From: Hirundichthys speculiger
Taxonomy: Eukaryota > Chordata > Actinopteri > Beloniformes > Exocoetidae
Assembly: GCA_018398805.1 (NCBI GenBank)
Contig: JAGFBZ010000258.1
Span: 1,674,001-1,738,000 of the forward strand
Direction of reading: 5' to 3'
Length of the DNA: 64,000 nt
This document shows, piece after piece, positions 26,363 to 37,500 of this stretch. Positions within the stretch are counted from its first letter, which is position 1, and every line of letters begins with the position of its first letter. The position numbers and the translations under genes were made by a program. The notes under the pieces were generated by a model that was given only the letters and a program-made list of their open reading frames with translations, was not told where the DNA came from and did no database searches.

Positions 26363-26827
26363 CTCGAGGCGATCAGCATGCAGAACGATGAATCGGGTGG
26401 CGTTGACGCACTCCAGCTCAATGCTGACCTCCCCAGAGAAGGTGAAGTTGTCCATGTAGACAGCTAGCCGCAGGTCGTAGTGTCGCGGCCTCACTGTACC
26501 CGGCAGTCGTGAGTTTCTCCACGGTTGGGCAGACTCCTCATCCCCTCTCTCCCCCGTCCTCTCCCCTCTGCTCCCGTTCGACTTTCCTGACCCTCCAGAA
26601 CCTCTGGAACCCATCTCCGCCGAAGCTCCGTTGCGGCCTCGAGCGCCGCAGTCTTCGAAGCGGAGGCTGAGCGCCACGGCTACCGCCGTGACGATGATGA
26701 GGGTGAGGATGGACAGGGCAAAGCCGAGCACCAGGCGCTTGTGCACCGTGATGTGGCGCTCAGTGGTCCGGGGGCGGACCACCACCGACTCGGCCCACTG
26801 GTCCGAGAGGCCGCGGCCATTCCGCAT
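26363..26827 (-). CDS. trhde: trhde coding exon 1: cytoplasmic tail, membrane anchor and start of ectodomain
   Basis: First coding exon (155 codons) of thyrotropin-releasing-hormone-degrading ectoenzyme, an M1-family zinc aminopeptidase that removes pyroglutamate from TRH at the cell surface (family knowledge). Seen in the translation: a short basic cytoplasmic tail (residues 1-31), one hydrophobic anchor at about 32-55 (LVLGFALSILTLIIVTAVAV...) with no cleavable signal, as in a type II membrane protein, then a Gly/Ser/Arg-rich stalk (about 60-105). The M1 N-terminal domain begins at LPGTVRPRHYDLRL (108-121). N-glycosylation sequons are NGS (84), NFT (127) and NAT (142). The ATG has G at -3 and C at +4. 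The exon ends CTC GAG and is followed by GTACGT, a good donor, in phase 0. It joins exon 2 in frame. GC content is far above the flanks, so the stalk is codon-biased low complexity. Identification is firm; a teleost paralogue number (trhde.1 or trhde.2) cannot be assigned. Confidence 0.95.
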
Positions 26828-26859
26828 GGCACCCCCGGGCTGCTGTCGTTTAGTCCCAT
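26680..26859 (-). promoter_or_regulatory. Upstream ORF overlapping the trhde start codon
   Basis: An ATG at 26859-26857 (minus strand) lies 32 nt before the trhde ATG in a different frame. It opens a 59-codon frame that runs past the main start and stops at TAG (26682-26680) inside the transmembrane codons. If the trhde 5' UTR includes this ATG, ribosomes that use it cannot reinitiate at the main start, so it could repress translation. The ORF is read directly; the regulatory role is inference, and a splice acceptor-like TATAG at about 26880 makes the UTR structure uncertain. Confidence 0.5.
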
Positions 26860-26879
26860 TTAGCTTAACGGAAATGTCC

Positions 26880-28354
26880 CTATAACAGCAACAAGATGAT
26901 CTTAAAGTTCAGAATTACAAACTGATTCTGAGTCACGAAAACATTCATTTATCTTCAGGCTGACTTCCAACATGGGCGCAGATGATTTAATGTGATCCTT
27001 CCAAAGATTCCAGTTGTCAGCCCGTCCAGTTTACGTGCCCTGTTATACTGCTGACAGCCTGAACTCTGCTGCCGGACCGTTATAAATGTCCTTCAGCTCC
27101 GAGTCGAGGCAGGATATCAACACCGCCGTGCTTCTTACATTTCAGAGAACAAAACTGACAAACCAGGAAGGATGAGATGGTCGCGCGCGTTTCAGTTTTG
27201 CGGTGAGGAGAAAAAAAATCAATCTGGCATGGCTTGATTTCAAGAGGACCGGAGTCTGAGAGGGAGGAAGAGGAGGAGGTGTGCTGTTGAGGATGTAACT
27301 ATACTGTGAGCGTACCATCCATGGATTTTCACAGGAAATCGTCTGGGTAAGCTTAATCCTACACCTTCATACACAAGAGTTGGGAAAGAGCGGTATGCAG
27401 AGGAAAAAAAGCTGAACTTTGCTAAATTTCTTACAGGTTTTACATTAAATCATCTCCAAACTTCAGTCTGAACTCCAAAAATTTTCAGCTCAGTTCCATG
27501 TCTCTAAAACAACATGTGAGAGAAACCTGCAGGTGATATTACAGTTAATTTGTTCTGAGTTAAAGCTCTTCCAGACACAATAAAGCATAAATAAACTTCT
27601 TATCGGATTAATATTATGGTAACAGATCAGACTTCCAACTTCAAGTCAGAAAACAGAGTTTTAGAGTTTTTAGATCAAATTCACATCTGTGTAATTTAAT
27701 GTACTTGTATTCATAATTTTACTTCAGTGGTTTAAAGAAAAAAAAAGCTTTGGCTCCATTTGCATGTTATCTGTTGATCTAATTGAATCAATTAATCAGC
27801 AAAAACATTTCTTGTTTTGCAACTATTTCTGGTAAAATATTTAATTTGGAGCCCACAAGAATATCTGGAAAAAAAAATTATTTCTGGTTTTCATCCCAAG
27901 TCTAAACTTACCTGATGGGCAGTTAAAGAAAAGCAAATGCCTCTCTGTCTGTTTCCTCTTTCAGATTTGAGAAAATGAGCTTTTACTGCTGATAGATGGC
28001 GTTTAATAAGGGTAATAACTCTGACAGTAGTCTCGTCTGTGTCCCTCTCCTCGTCTCTGTCTTGAGGGGGTTAAGTGGATAATTTACAGCCAGCATGTGG
28101 GTCTGTTTCACCCTGGTGGAGATCACTCATCCCAGTCTACGAGGTCTGAACGATCCCTGCTCTCCAGCTGATGGATTAAAACTGGATTAAAACTGATTGA
28201 TAACCGAGGAATGCATAGCATCAATGGATGCCAAAGAAAGATGGGGAAATCTTTTTTTTTTTTTTTATGAAGAGAACATCAATCCTTTTCCTCAGTGGGA
28301 TCAATCGGGTATATTGATGACGAGGGTTATCGATGGTTAGTGATATAGTAAAGT
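26880..28354 (-). other. trhde 5' flank / possible 5' UTR intron
   Basis: Between the start-codon exon and the CpG-rich block. A TATAAATG sequence at 27081-27088 and a few CG-rich bits near 27180 could be an alternative promoter close to the ATG. The rest is AT-rich with homopolymer runs (28252-28266 poly-T) and shows no coding signal. Confidence 0.4.
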
Positions 28355-29265
28355 CAAGCCGGTAACTTCTCCTTCCTGGCCGCCGGCGGACAGCGGTGAA
28401 CCCCGGGTCGGTTAAACGGACGGCGGCCGGTCCCAGCGGGGCGATGAAACATCCCCGGACCGTTATTCTAGCAGGCTACGGCTCCCTCCGGTCCCGAAAA
28501 GCTCCCCGGTTCTCTCGTTAAGCCCGTTTATTTTGTCTTCGCACCTGTCGTGTGAGCTACCTGCGTTTTTTTTTTTCTCCTCTTTAGGAGCGAAGAGGAT
28601 GAGGTTACCGTCGGTCACCAACCGCCAAGTCCACCCGGGACCGTCCCGTAATTCGTTACAAAGCGCCGTTAAATGTCCCTCAAGTGTCAAGGGAAATCAG
28701 GGAATCCGTCACTGATCCGTTCCACCACCGGGAATCCACTGGAAAAGAAAAACTATATTAAAAAAAATCCCTTAAAACGAGTCCCAACACCAACCGGTCC
28801 GATAAAGCACCTAGAATTTGTTAAATGCCGACTAAAGGAAGTATGAATCCTCCGGCAACACACAGGAGAGTAGTTTCAGCAGCGGTGAGTCTTTCAGAAA
28901 AGCTCCATTAGTGACCCCGCGTTCACGACAAATCCCTCCAGAACCGGCCGATCCGTTTCCATGGCGCCCAATGAGGAACCCCGAGTTAACGCCGGTGCTC
29001 CCCTTATTACAGCGGATCCTTCTCAACTTTTTTTTCTCTCTCTCTTGAGCGCGAGGAGACCTCCCCTCTCTCACTCTGCACCTGGCGGTGAGGAAGAGGA
29101 TGGTGCTGACGCTGACCGCGGTGATGAAGCTCCCCCTCATCCACCGAGGAGGGAGAGGAAGAGGAGGATGGTTTCTGAGGAAGAGTGTCGGCGCCCGCTC
29201 AGCTGGGAGTGCGCTCGCGCTCTCCGTTTGCGCGTCAGCACGCGCTGCTCCCAACCGAGAGGCAC
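28355..29265. promoter_or_regulatory. CpG-rich block, candidate trhde promoter
   Basis: About 0.9 kb dense in CG dinucleotides (for example the stretch at 28379-28445) in otherwise AT-rich, CpG-poor DNA, 1.5-2.4 kb upstream of the trhde start codon. This is what a CpG-island promoter looks like. If transcription starts here, a non-coding first exon must splice to an acceptor before the ATG. Candidate minus-strand donors are CAG-GTAGCT and CAG-GTGCGA at about 28545-28563, and a possible acceptor is TTATAG just above 26879. A strong plus-strand donor, GCG-GTGAGT at about 28884, would fit a divergent transcript. No open frame here looks like a protein. Splicing and start sites are inference. Confidence 0.5.
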
Positions 29266-29266
29266 G

Positions 29267-29269
29267 AGA

Positions 29270-29334
<65 letters not shown>
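29267..29334 (+). repeat. (GA)n microsatellite at the edge of the CpG-rich block
   Basis: About 30 uninterrupted AG units. It makes the spurious Glu-Arg and Ser-Leu repeats in all overlapping open frames. Confidence 0.95.
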
Positions 29335-29337
<3 letters not shown>

Positions 29338-29791
29338 GGTGTTTTTGGATGAGTGCAATGTTGCACCCACCAAACTATATTTAAATTCTCCTCTAGTCTA
29401 TTCTCCTTCTCAAGAAAATACACACAGTCGCGGGTCTAAGTGGATTGTGACTTATAAATGAGGAGAGGCTGCTTTATGTCTCTCTTATGTAGACTTATCT
29501 TCAAATTAATGTGTCCGTTTCAGCCTCTTTATTTTCACTGTCTCTTATCTGGACTTCTCTACTGTATTAATTACAGTTATAATGTCCATGACTACGCCTA
29601 TACAAGCAGCCCTCAGCACAGCTGTGCAGCATATTAAAGGGGACATTTTCTCCACTTTCTTTTTCTTTTCAAACGCTGACACACTTTCATGAGGCCCGTT
29701 TTGGTCAAAATACCACAGAGGTGCAACAACTCCAACTGTTCATACATGAGAGCAGCACATCCAGGTACTTTGCCGTTGCACAATGAGACTA

Positions 29792-30470
29792 CAGTGATCC
29801 CTTGCAAAATTTCGCGGTTTTTTTAGTTATTCTCCGATTTTTCAGAAATATATATTATAATTTAAAAAAATTTAAAAAATCGTGGAAATATCACAGGATG
29901 TTGTGCTTCTCTCACAATGAAGAAATGCTGTGCAGCCTGGCCCCTTTAAGAAGGTAGCCTTATGGGTAATGATGTGGCCTTATGGGTAATGGAGTGTGTG
30001 TGTCGCGGGACAGCAGAAGAAAACAGGGTTAGATTAAAAGTGGAGTGAGCATAAACAGCAGCCCAGCATATATAGATTTGCATTCTTAACCGACAGGAGC
30101 TGAACAATACAAACTGTGTGATGTTACAAGTTCCTGCAGTGCCAGAATAAAGTGCTCATTCCATGCAGAGAAAACCGGACTTTTTGTTTTGTTGTTGTTA
30201 GCATGTTAGCCGCTAATTACGAGCCAAAAATAGCACAATACCAGTAGTTTGTTTACTACAGTTTAGAGACCAGAGGCTGTGAAGGTAACAGAAAGACCAC
30301 AGTTGAGCCTTTGTCTTGTTTTCGCTGCAGTGCCTCGCTACTTTTTGGGGGTTTTTAAACATATTTTAAACACATTGAGGTTCGGGGGGCTCCGGCTCCA
30401 GTTCGTGGATTTTGATTTTCGCGGGGGGGGGGCGCCGGTCCATATTAACCACAAAAAATAAGGGATCACC
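29792..30470. mobile_element. Pogo/Tigger-like non-autonomous DNA transposon (MITE)
   Basis: Starts CAGTGATCCCTTGCAAAATT and ends with AATAAGGGATCAC. The inverted terminal 10-mer GTGATCCCTT is perfect at both ends. 'TTCGCGG' occurs just inside both ends, as in pogo-type CAGTGATCCCTCG...TCGCGG termini. No transposase frame inside; an 18-bp tandem duplication (CCTTATGGGTAATG) sits at 29957-29990. A TA target duplication is clear only on the left, and the right tip has drifted. Confidence 0.6.
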
Positions 30471-30829
30471 ATCTCATTAATTTGACTGGCAATAAAAACA
30501 ACTTTTGATGTTTTTGCATAAATAAAGGTCTTTATGCTTGCTTGTTTTGGCTTGTTGCTTTCTTTAGAGGTCTTGTCTCCAAAAAGCCCCAAATGCAATG
30601 CATTATAACTGATGCTGCCATGTAGCGGATAAAAATAGCAGCATTTTCACGGTACTCAGGTAACCTCTGTTTCTTTTGAAGGAATATTTGATTACTTTCA
30701 GGAAGTGCTGTCGCGCTGTCACTGCCTCCTCTAACTACTTTCAGCAAAAGCCACTCAAAATGCTTTTGGACGTCCTAGTTGTCTCTTCCAACAACTGCAC
30801 ATCTCTTTAGAGCACTATGACCGACCATC

Positions 30830-31090
30830 CAGGCTTCATAAGAAGCTCTGGATGAACCCCATGTGATGTCAACCATAGGTTTTCTAAAGAGTGCTTTTGT
30901 TGCCTCTTTTTTAATCATGCAAGACGACATGCTGGAAACGGGTGGAAGTTATCTGAAATACTCCTGTGTTTTAGTTTGGGTGCCTTAGTTTATGCTAATC
31001 TGTGATGCTAACTGCTGTTACTTCACATTGATTCTGATCACAAACGTACTCTTTAAATGTTGCTGCCAGAGCGGTCACTTCAGACGCCCG
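30830..31090 (+). repeat. Unclassified dispersed repeat, copy B (partial)
   Basis: Matches the first two blocks of copy A: 'TTCATAAGAAGCTCTGGATG...CCATAGGTTTTCT' and 'TTAGTTTATGCTAATCTGTG...GATTCTGATCACAAACG'. Confidence 0.6.
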
Positions 31091-31974
31091 AATGTATGAT
31101 CAAACAGATAAACAGCTATTATTATTTTAAATATGCCCCCTTTAAGAAGAGCTATCACGTTCAAATTATACTGCACTGACTTTTGGATATATTTCAGACT
31201 TTTTGGCTGATTTCACATGATAATTACACAGATACACTAAATTGCCATTTGCCAAGCACCTAGCAGTTTGATCCATATAACGATGAAGACATAAGTACAT
31301 GGTAGAAGATTCCACACAATTAGATGATGTATAATTGCTACTTGTTGTTGTTGATATTTTACCTCTTTATAGGAAAAAAGAACTATGAAAGGATAAAAAC
31401 GCTGCAAGACTCAGTTGAATAAAATAAGCCTTTGTGAAGCTGTAGCAGAGTGAGTGGAAAAAATACATAATCAAAATAGGTTTTAGTGTCAGATTTTATA
31501 GTACAGGATTTTGATTGAAGCACAGGTCTTTCTTTCCGTTTTTCTTGTTTTTTTTTGTGACTTTGACTCACAGAAAATCTGAAGGAATCGGTGTAGTATT
31601 CATCACAAAAATGTTAGATTTTTTTTTTTTTTTTTTTTGCTAGAAAATCTGCTTTTATGGACATGGAATTTGGTCAAAATCATGATAAAAAAAACTAACA
31701 TTTTTCCAAGACTGTCACAGAAGGCTTGTTTAAGTGGTATTTGTGGTCATCTCCAGCCTACTTAACTCTTTGCATTACTTTCAGTCCACACAGAGGACTG
31801 GATTATGGATTATTCTGCCAATGCGAGCTGACTTCTTTACAGACAACCAAAAAGCTAATGGAAAAGTTTGTTTTTTAATAAAAACAGATGCACAACTGAA
31901 GTTATACATCCATCCAATGTTGCCCTACCACACATTTGAGGAATGTGGCTGAATGCAGCCTCACCGTGGGTTTT
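31091..31974. other. Intergenic, nothing recognised
   Basis: AT-rich sequence with a poly-T run at 31620-31638. No coding or repeat signature identified. Confidence 0.5.
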
Positions 31975-34545
31975 TGTTCTAACTCTTGGGACGATTAAAA
32001 GGTCAGCGCCAGAGGACCTCAGGGTTCATGAGAGTTGATATGACAAAAGCTGGTCAGATAAATAAAATGGCCCAAGACCGTTAAGACATTTAAAAACTAA
32101 TAAAAGAACTTTCAAAGCGATCCTGAAAGGCACAGGGAGTCAGTGCAGTGATTCTAAAACTGGTGTAATGTGTTCCCGCCCCCTGGTCTTCGTCAGCACA
32201 CAAGCTGCTGAGTTCTAGAGTAGTTGTAGATTAGGAATGGTCTTTTTGGGAAGACCAGAGAGCAGGGCATTACAGTAGTCTAAACATCAAGAGATAACAG
32301 CATGCATCAGCACCTCCGTGTTAGCCTGAGAGAAACGGGCGGACTCTGGATATATTCTTAAGATGATAAAAACATATTTTTGTTACATTTTTGATGTGAG
32401 GAATAAAATTAAGCTCAGAGTCAAAAAAGACGCCCAGGTTCTTTACACATTGTGCAGGTTTAAAATCTTGTAGTTTTAGTAAAAAAAAATTCTCTCTCTT
32501 GCCTTCAGGAGCAATAACTAGGACCTCAGTTTTGTTCTGGTTGAACTGTAGGAAATTATCTGCCATTCCATGTCTTGGTATCTGAAATACAGTTAAAAAG
32601 GACATCCATTGGTCCTGTGTCATCAGGAGACACGTCGAAATTTACAGCTGTGTATCATCTGCATAACTGTGGAAGCTGATGCCGTGTCTCCTGATGACGT
32701 CCCCAAGGGGAAAAAGAATTGGACCTAACATTGACCCTTGGGGCACCCCACACTCAATTTTATGCATTCTGGAGGAGCATGTATCCATACTTATAAAAAA
32801 AAAACCCCATCAATCTGTGAGATAAGAGCTGAACCAGTTAAAAAACAGTACCAGAGAGGCCGACCAGGTTTCTGAGTCTATTTAATAAAATGTGGTGGTC
32901 CACTGTATCAAAGGCGGCGCTAAGATCCAGTAAAACCAAGACTGTAAGTTTTTGTGAGTCTGCATTCAACCTGATGTCATTTAAATTCTTTTCAAGGGCT
33001 GTCTCTGTACTGTGGTTCATCCTGAAACCAGGCTGACATTTTTATAGAATATTATTTCTAAATAAGAAATAATTTACTTGGTTAAAAACCTTTAAGATTT
33101 TACGTAAAAACGGTAAGTTGGATACAGGTCGGTAATTATTAAAAATGTTGGGGTCTAGATTACTCTTCTTCAGAAGGGGCTTCACCACCACCGTTTTGAA
33201 GGCAGTGGGGAAGACACCCGTCTGAAGAGAACAATTTACAATATTTAAAATCTGTTCCTCAAAGAATTCATAAAATATTTTTAAAGGTGATCTGGAGATG
33301 TGGGGTGATGTTGGATCTAAAAGGCAGGTTGTTGGGTTTACTTGGGAGAAAACTCGACCAAGTGTCCTTGTATCAACCAGGGCAAAACTCTCCAGTGTTT
33401 CCTCAGGTAGCTATATGCCACGGTTCAGGTGTGTTAAAAGTAGTTATACTGAAAAGGTAAAAGACCGGATCTGATATCAATTTTACTTCTGAACTGGTCT
33501 GCAAAGTCCTCGCAGAGGGCGTCTGTTGGCGTCATAGAGGATTTATTAAAATGGGTGTTAGTTAAAAGATTGATGGTGGAGAAAAGAAATTTGGGTTTGT
33601 TTTTATTGTCTGTGATGAGTTTTGAGAAATGGGATATTCTTGCCTTCTTTACTGTAGGTTTTGAGTTGGTTCCATAATATTTCATAATGAACTGACTGTC
33701 ATGTTTGCAGCTGCTAAAGAGGACCAAAGCGCAGGAGATCTCAAATAAGCAAAGGTTTATTACAAAAACACAAAACGTCCAGCTGAGCCAAAAAACACAA
33801 AAAGACCCACTGGTCAAAAAATACAAAAAGTTCAAAAATGCAAAACACAAAGATCTAAAAAGGCAAAAAACAAACAACTAAATCCATGATACAGGAGGGA
33901 AACATACAGGACTGCAAACACATACTTACGACAATGGACCCACAGAGAACAGGGGAAAATGACAGGACTTAAATACACAGAGGAACAAACGAGAGGCAGG
34001 TGCAGGGAATCAGTGGTGACGAGGGGAAGGAAGCAAAGCAGAAAACAATAGAGACAAGACAGACCTTCAAAGTAAAACAGGAACCACTAAAGACAGGGAG
34101 AGACGCCAACTTGACAGACACAGACACACACAGGGCTGCTATGGCCGACCCAGGCCATAACACTGACTGTCAAATTATTTTTTCTCCACCTCCTTTCAGC
34201 ACTCCTGCATTTTCTTTTCAACTTTTTTAGTATGGTCATTTATCCACAGTGGTGTAGGTTTAGTTCTTATTGTTTTAGTTAAAAGTGGAGCCACTGAATC
34301 CAGCGCTGTCCTTAGCTTATTATTAAAATTGTCGACAAAAAAATCACAAGGTGCAGGTAAAATTTCAGCAAAATCTCAATAAAATTTGCAGCCACTTCAG
34401 AAGTTAGGTAGCATTTCCTTGCAGTTCTCACCGGGGCCTCCTGGTGGCTAAAACTGGTGATGTTAAAATACACACAGTAGTGGTCGGACACAGCCAGGTC
34501 AACAGAGGACACCCCAGTGGACAGACCATAAGTTATGACCAAGTA
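31975..34545 (-). mobile_element. L2/CR1-type LINE, 5'-truncated and decayed, split by an insertion
   Basis: Minus-strand remnant of a non-LTR retrotransposon. From the right: the end of the endonuclease domain (VDLAVSDHYCVYFNI, about 34480), a linker, then reverse-transcriptase motifs: FNNYRPVSNLPFL (about 33125), motif A LLDLSAAFDTVDHHILL (about 32910), motif [14 protein letters not shown] (about 32715) and motif C SYADDTQL (about 32660). These are followed by the post-RT segment KNLGVFFDSELNFIPH (about 32420). A TAA follows the YADD block directly and other stops lie between blocks, so it is dead. A 461-bp insertion (33702-34162) separates the endonuclease and RT parts. The left end, 31975-32320, is RT-downstream and 3' UTR-like sequence. 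Confidence 0.85.
33702..34162 (-). mobile_element. Solo-LTR-like insertion inside the LINE
   Basis: 461 bp that begins TG and ends CA. On the minus strand it reads TGTTATGGCC...CTGCAAACA, with a TATA-like GTATTTAAG (33976-33968) and an AATAAA signal (33761-33756) about 55 nt before its 3' end, the layout of an LTR. The flanking LINE sequence CTGACTGTCA is repeated exactly on both sides (33692-33701 and 34163-34172). The 10-bp duplication is longer than the 4-6 bp usual for LTR elements, so class assignment is tentative. Confidence 0.6.
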
Positions 34546-34559
34546 TAAAGTATATACTT

Positions 34560-37500
34560 TATATTTAAAAAAAAAAAAGAAAAAAAATCATTTTAGGGTT
34601 AGATGTGGTGATAAATCAAGAAAATAGTGGTTACACATCTGGCAATAAAAGTTTATTCTTTCAATAAGGCCATGAGTTATAAAGTAATGAGGTAATTGCT
34701 GAATATGAAAGTTTTTAAGTTTGATAAAATATAAACGCCAGTAGAATGACATTGAAACGATCTGACAGCACTAATCTATTCTGGTGTCTGGAAGATTTGT
34801 TCACATCCTCGAAATATTTGCTAAAATGTAAGTCTTTAGCTTGCCTTTTAAATTAAGATGTGACACTAAATAGCGACATTAGCATTTCCTATCATGCATT
34901 AGTTCAGGGTCTTCTTTGGCAACCAACCAATTAGAAAAGAGTTTTTCTGCGTGGCCGAGGGCTGAAGGTCACGTGTAGCGCTGCTCCCGTATTAAAAAGA
35001 CACCGACACAAATCACGTCCTGCTCATCAACATTCACTCCAGCAACTGTTTCACTGACTATTGCCACAGGCTGTCGAGCATTTCATTCACCATCACAGGA
35101 GTCGTTAATTTTACAGTGACCGGCCAGTTCCCTCCCGTCTGTCTCAGGATGTGTGGGTTCATACAAGTGTGTCTTTGAAAGAGCTTTCTTCCTCTTGAAC
35201 ACACACACTTGGAAAAGCCTGCGAGCGTTATAAAGGCACGGGTTTTTACTGGATGCTTTGGAAGTCTCCACGCCCTCAAGTTTTCAGGCCGTTCATCAGA
35301 TTCTGGAAACTCACTGTAGGGATTTGCTCTAAAGAGTGAGTTCACACCTGAAAACCTCTCAGCGGAACATTTGCTTTGTATGACATTATTGGATGACAAG
35401 TAAAAAGGGAGCAGACAGCATCACACTAGGAAGAGATTGAAAGTTTCAACTATTCATCTATTTTCTGCGGCTTATCCAGCGCTGGGTCACGGGGGCCAAC
35501 AGACTGAGCAGAGATTACTCAGACTTTCTTCTCCCAAGCCCCCCTCTCTCGCTCTTCCAGGGGGACGCAGGCATTTCCAAGCACTTTCCTAAGAGAGCTC
35601 TGTCTCCCCCCAAGACCTATTCATGGTAGGATATTAAGCTTATATGTAAACTCAGTACCACGGGATTGAGGATGGTAATACCTGGCCTTCACAACAAGGC
35701 TTAAATCTTATCTCCCCTTCCTAAGCCTTGACACTGCCTTCTTATGATTCTACTGACAACTTCGTTTAACCTTTGCATTTTCCACTAAGCCTCCATTCAT
35801 CAACCAGCTGTAGAAAAGAAAACAAAACAGCTCTCTCAGTTTGGTGCGACTTTACCGAATCGACCTTTACAGAGTCACGACCCCAATTTGTCCAACTCCC
35901 ACAGTGGCAAGAAATAAAATGTGAGACAACTTTGGAATTTACTGGTTTTCCACATTAATTTACCACAAGGTGTGGTCCAAACTTCATCTGAGTCCCAATG
36001 ACAGACAAACAGAATGCAGTCAAGTCAAGAACACATAGTTTCTGTCATCTTTTACGCACTCATGAAACATCCATAGTGATGGAGGAGAAATAAGGTGATC
36101 CCTGGGCGTTAATGAACGATCAAACCTGCTCTGGCGGCAGTTAAAGCAAGTGCTCTGTGCAGCTCTGGATCAGAACTGCTCAGTGTCCCGGAGGAATGCT
36201 TGACCCTTCCTCTTTGCAGAACTGCTTCAGCTCAGACCACATTTGTGACATTTCTGCTCCGAGGTCACAACGTCTTCACGCCGTTAACGTCTCAGCTCCG
36301 GCTTCTGTCCATTACTTTGTCTGAGATGAAGATCAGATCACGTTTGACTGCAAGTTCATACAGAAAAGTAGTTAATTCCAATGGGTTTGCATGCTTTTTC
36401 TTTCCACTTTGTTGGCGCTCTGGCAGTATCGCCTCACATCAGCAGCAGAGAGAATCCAATGGAAGCAAGGAACTGTAGTCAGAGCTGAGAAGTGAGTAGG
36501 TTGCTCCCTCGCAAATATTGTGTAAATAAGCAACCCGATTCTCTGTTTGACAGAGTACAAGACTGTGCCAGGGACCAATTGATTTTTGTTGGTTTGTCCC
36601 TGTAATCTCAGAAGCAGTACAAAAGAAAGTGGAATATTAACATCTGCCTCTATTCATTTGTCTTTTCATGCAAAGCTGAATTACCACACCAACACTTCTC
36701 TGCCTCTTTATAAGTCTTCTCCACAACAGCCTAATGAGAACCTTTTTTCTTAACTTTAGTCACAAATTACTTCATAGGCTTCCGTTATAATACAAAAATA
36801 CGTTGACAAATTTGTATAATGCATGGCTGCAGGAGAAATAAAAAAATCCAGTCTTACAAAATGTGACATTTAGGTGATGTACACCTACATGTACATGCCT
36901 CAGTAATTATAATCCCATTAAACAGGTCTTAAATGCTACATTCAGCACAGTATTTCAGCCTCCACTCTCAGTCAATGCTTGACTCTTTCTTTAATATTAA
37001 TTCCAGTGGTATTTGAGGAGTTTAATACAGACACTGAACACCAGGTAGGTTGAATCAACAAAATTACTGAGCCCCCTCAAAACAAAACAAAAAAAAAGGA
37101 TGAGAAAATAGGAAAAGACAGCTACATATTTCAGACAGGTAAAATCCACAAGGTGTACCAGCAACAGACTAGTTAAACAAACTAAGGCAAGAAAAATCCA
37201 AAAATAGTGAATGAAACAAGAGAACAAAATAGGAACTGACATGGGGAAAGGATCAACTACAAAGAAAACTAATGGTGATGAAATACCTGGTAAAGAAACA
37301 CAAACAGATGGAAAAAAACGACATGAAAAGGAACTAAAGCAAAAAAAGAGGGCACACAAAGAAATAATGTAGAAATGAATAAGGAAATACAAAGAATATC
37401 TAAAACTTAATATGCTAAAAACTGACAATGACAGAAGGAGCGTGGAAGGAAACCTGATCTCATGAAATAGTGCATAAATAACACACCAAATGCTAATCCA

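Noticed and set aside
26631..26885. 84-codon plus-strand frame opposite trhde exon 1
   Set aside because: Shadow of the GC-rich exon on the other strand.
28463..28690. 75-codon minus-strand frame in the CpG block
   Set aside because: No recognised domain and frame openness expected from GC content; more likely 5' UTR or promoter.
28961..29461. 166-codon plus-strand frame and overlapping minus-strand frames around the GA array
   Set aside because: They run through CpG-rich DNA with few stops and through (GA)n giving Glu-Arg or Ser-Leu repeats; no homology is recognised.
36997..37428. 143-codon minus-strand frame, possibly an LTR or membrane protein
   Set aside because: Phe/Leu/Ser-rich from an A-rich plus strand; no TG/CA ends, target duplication or motif found.
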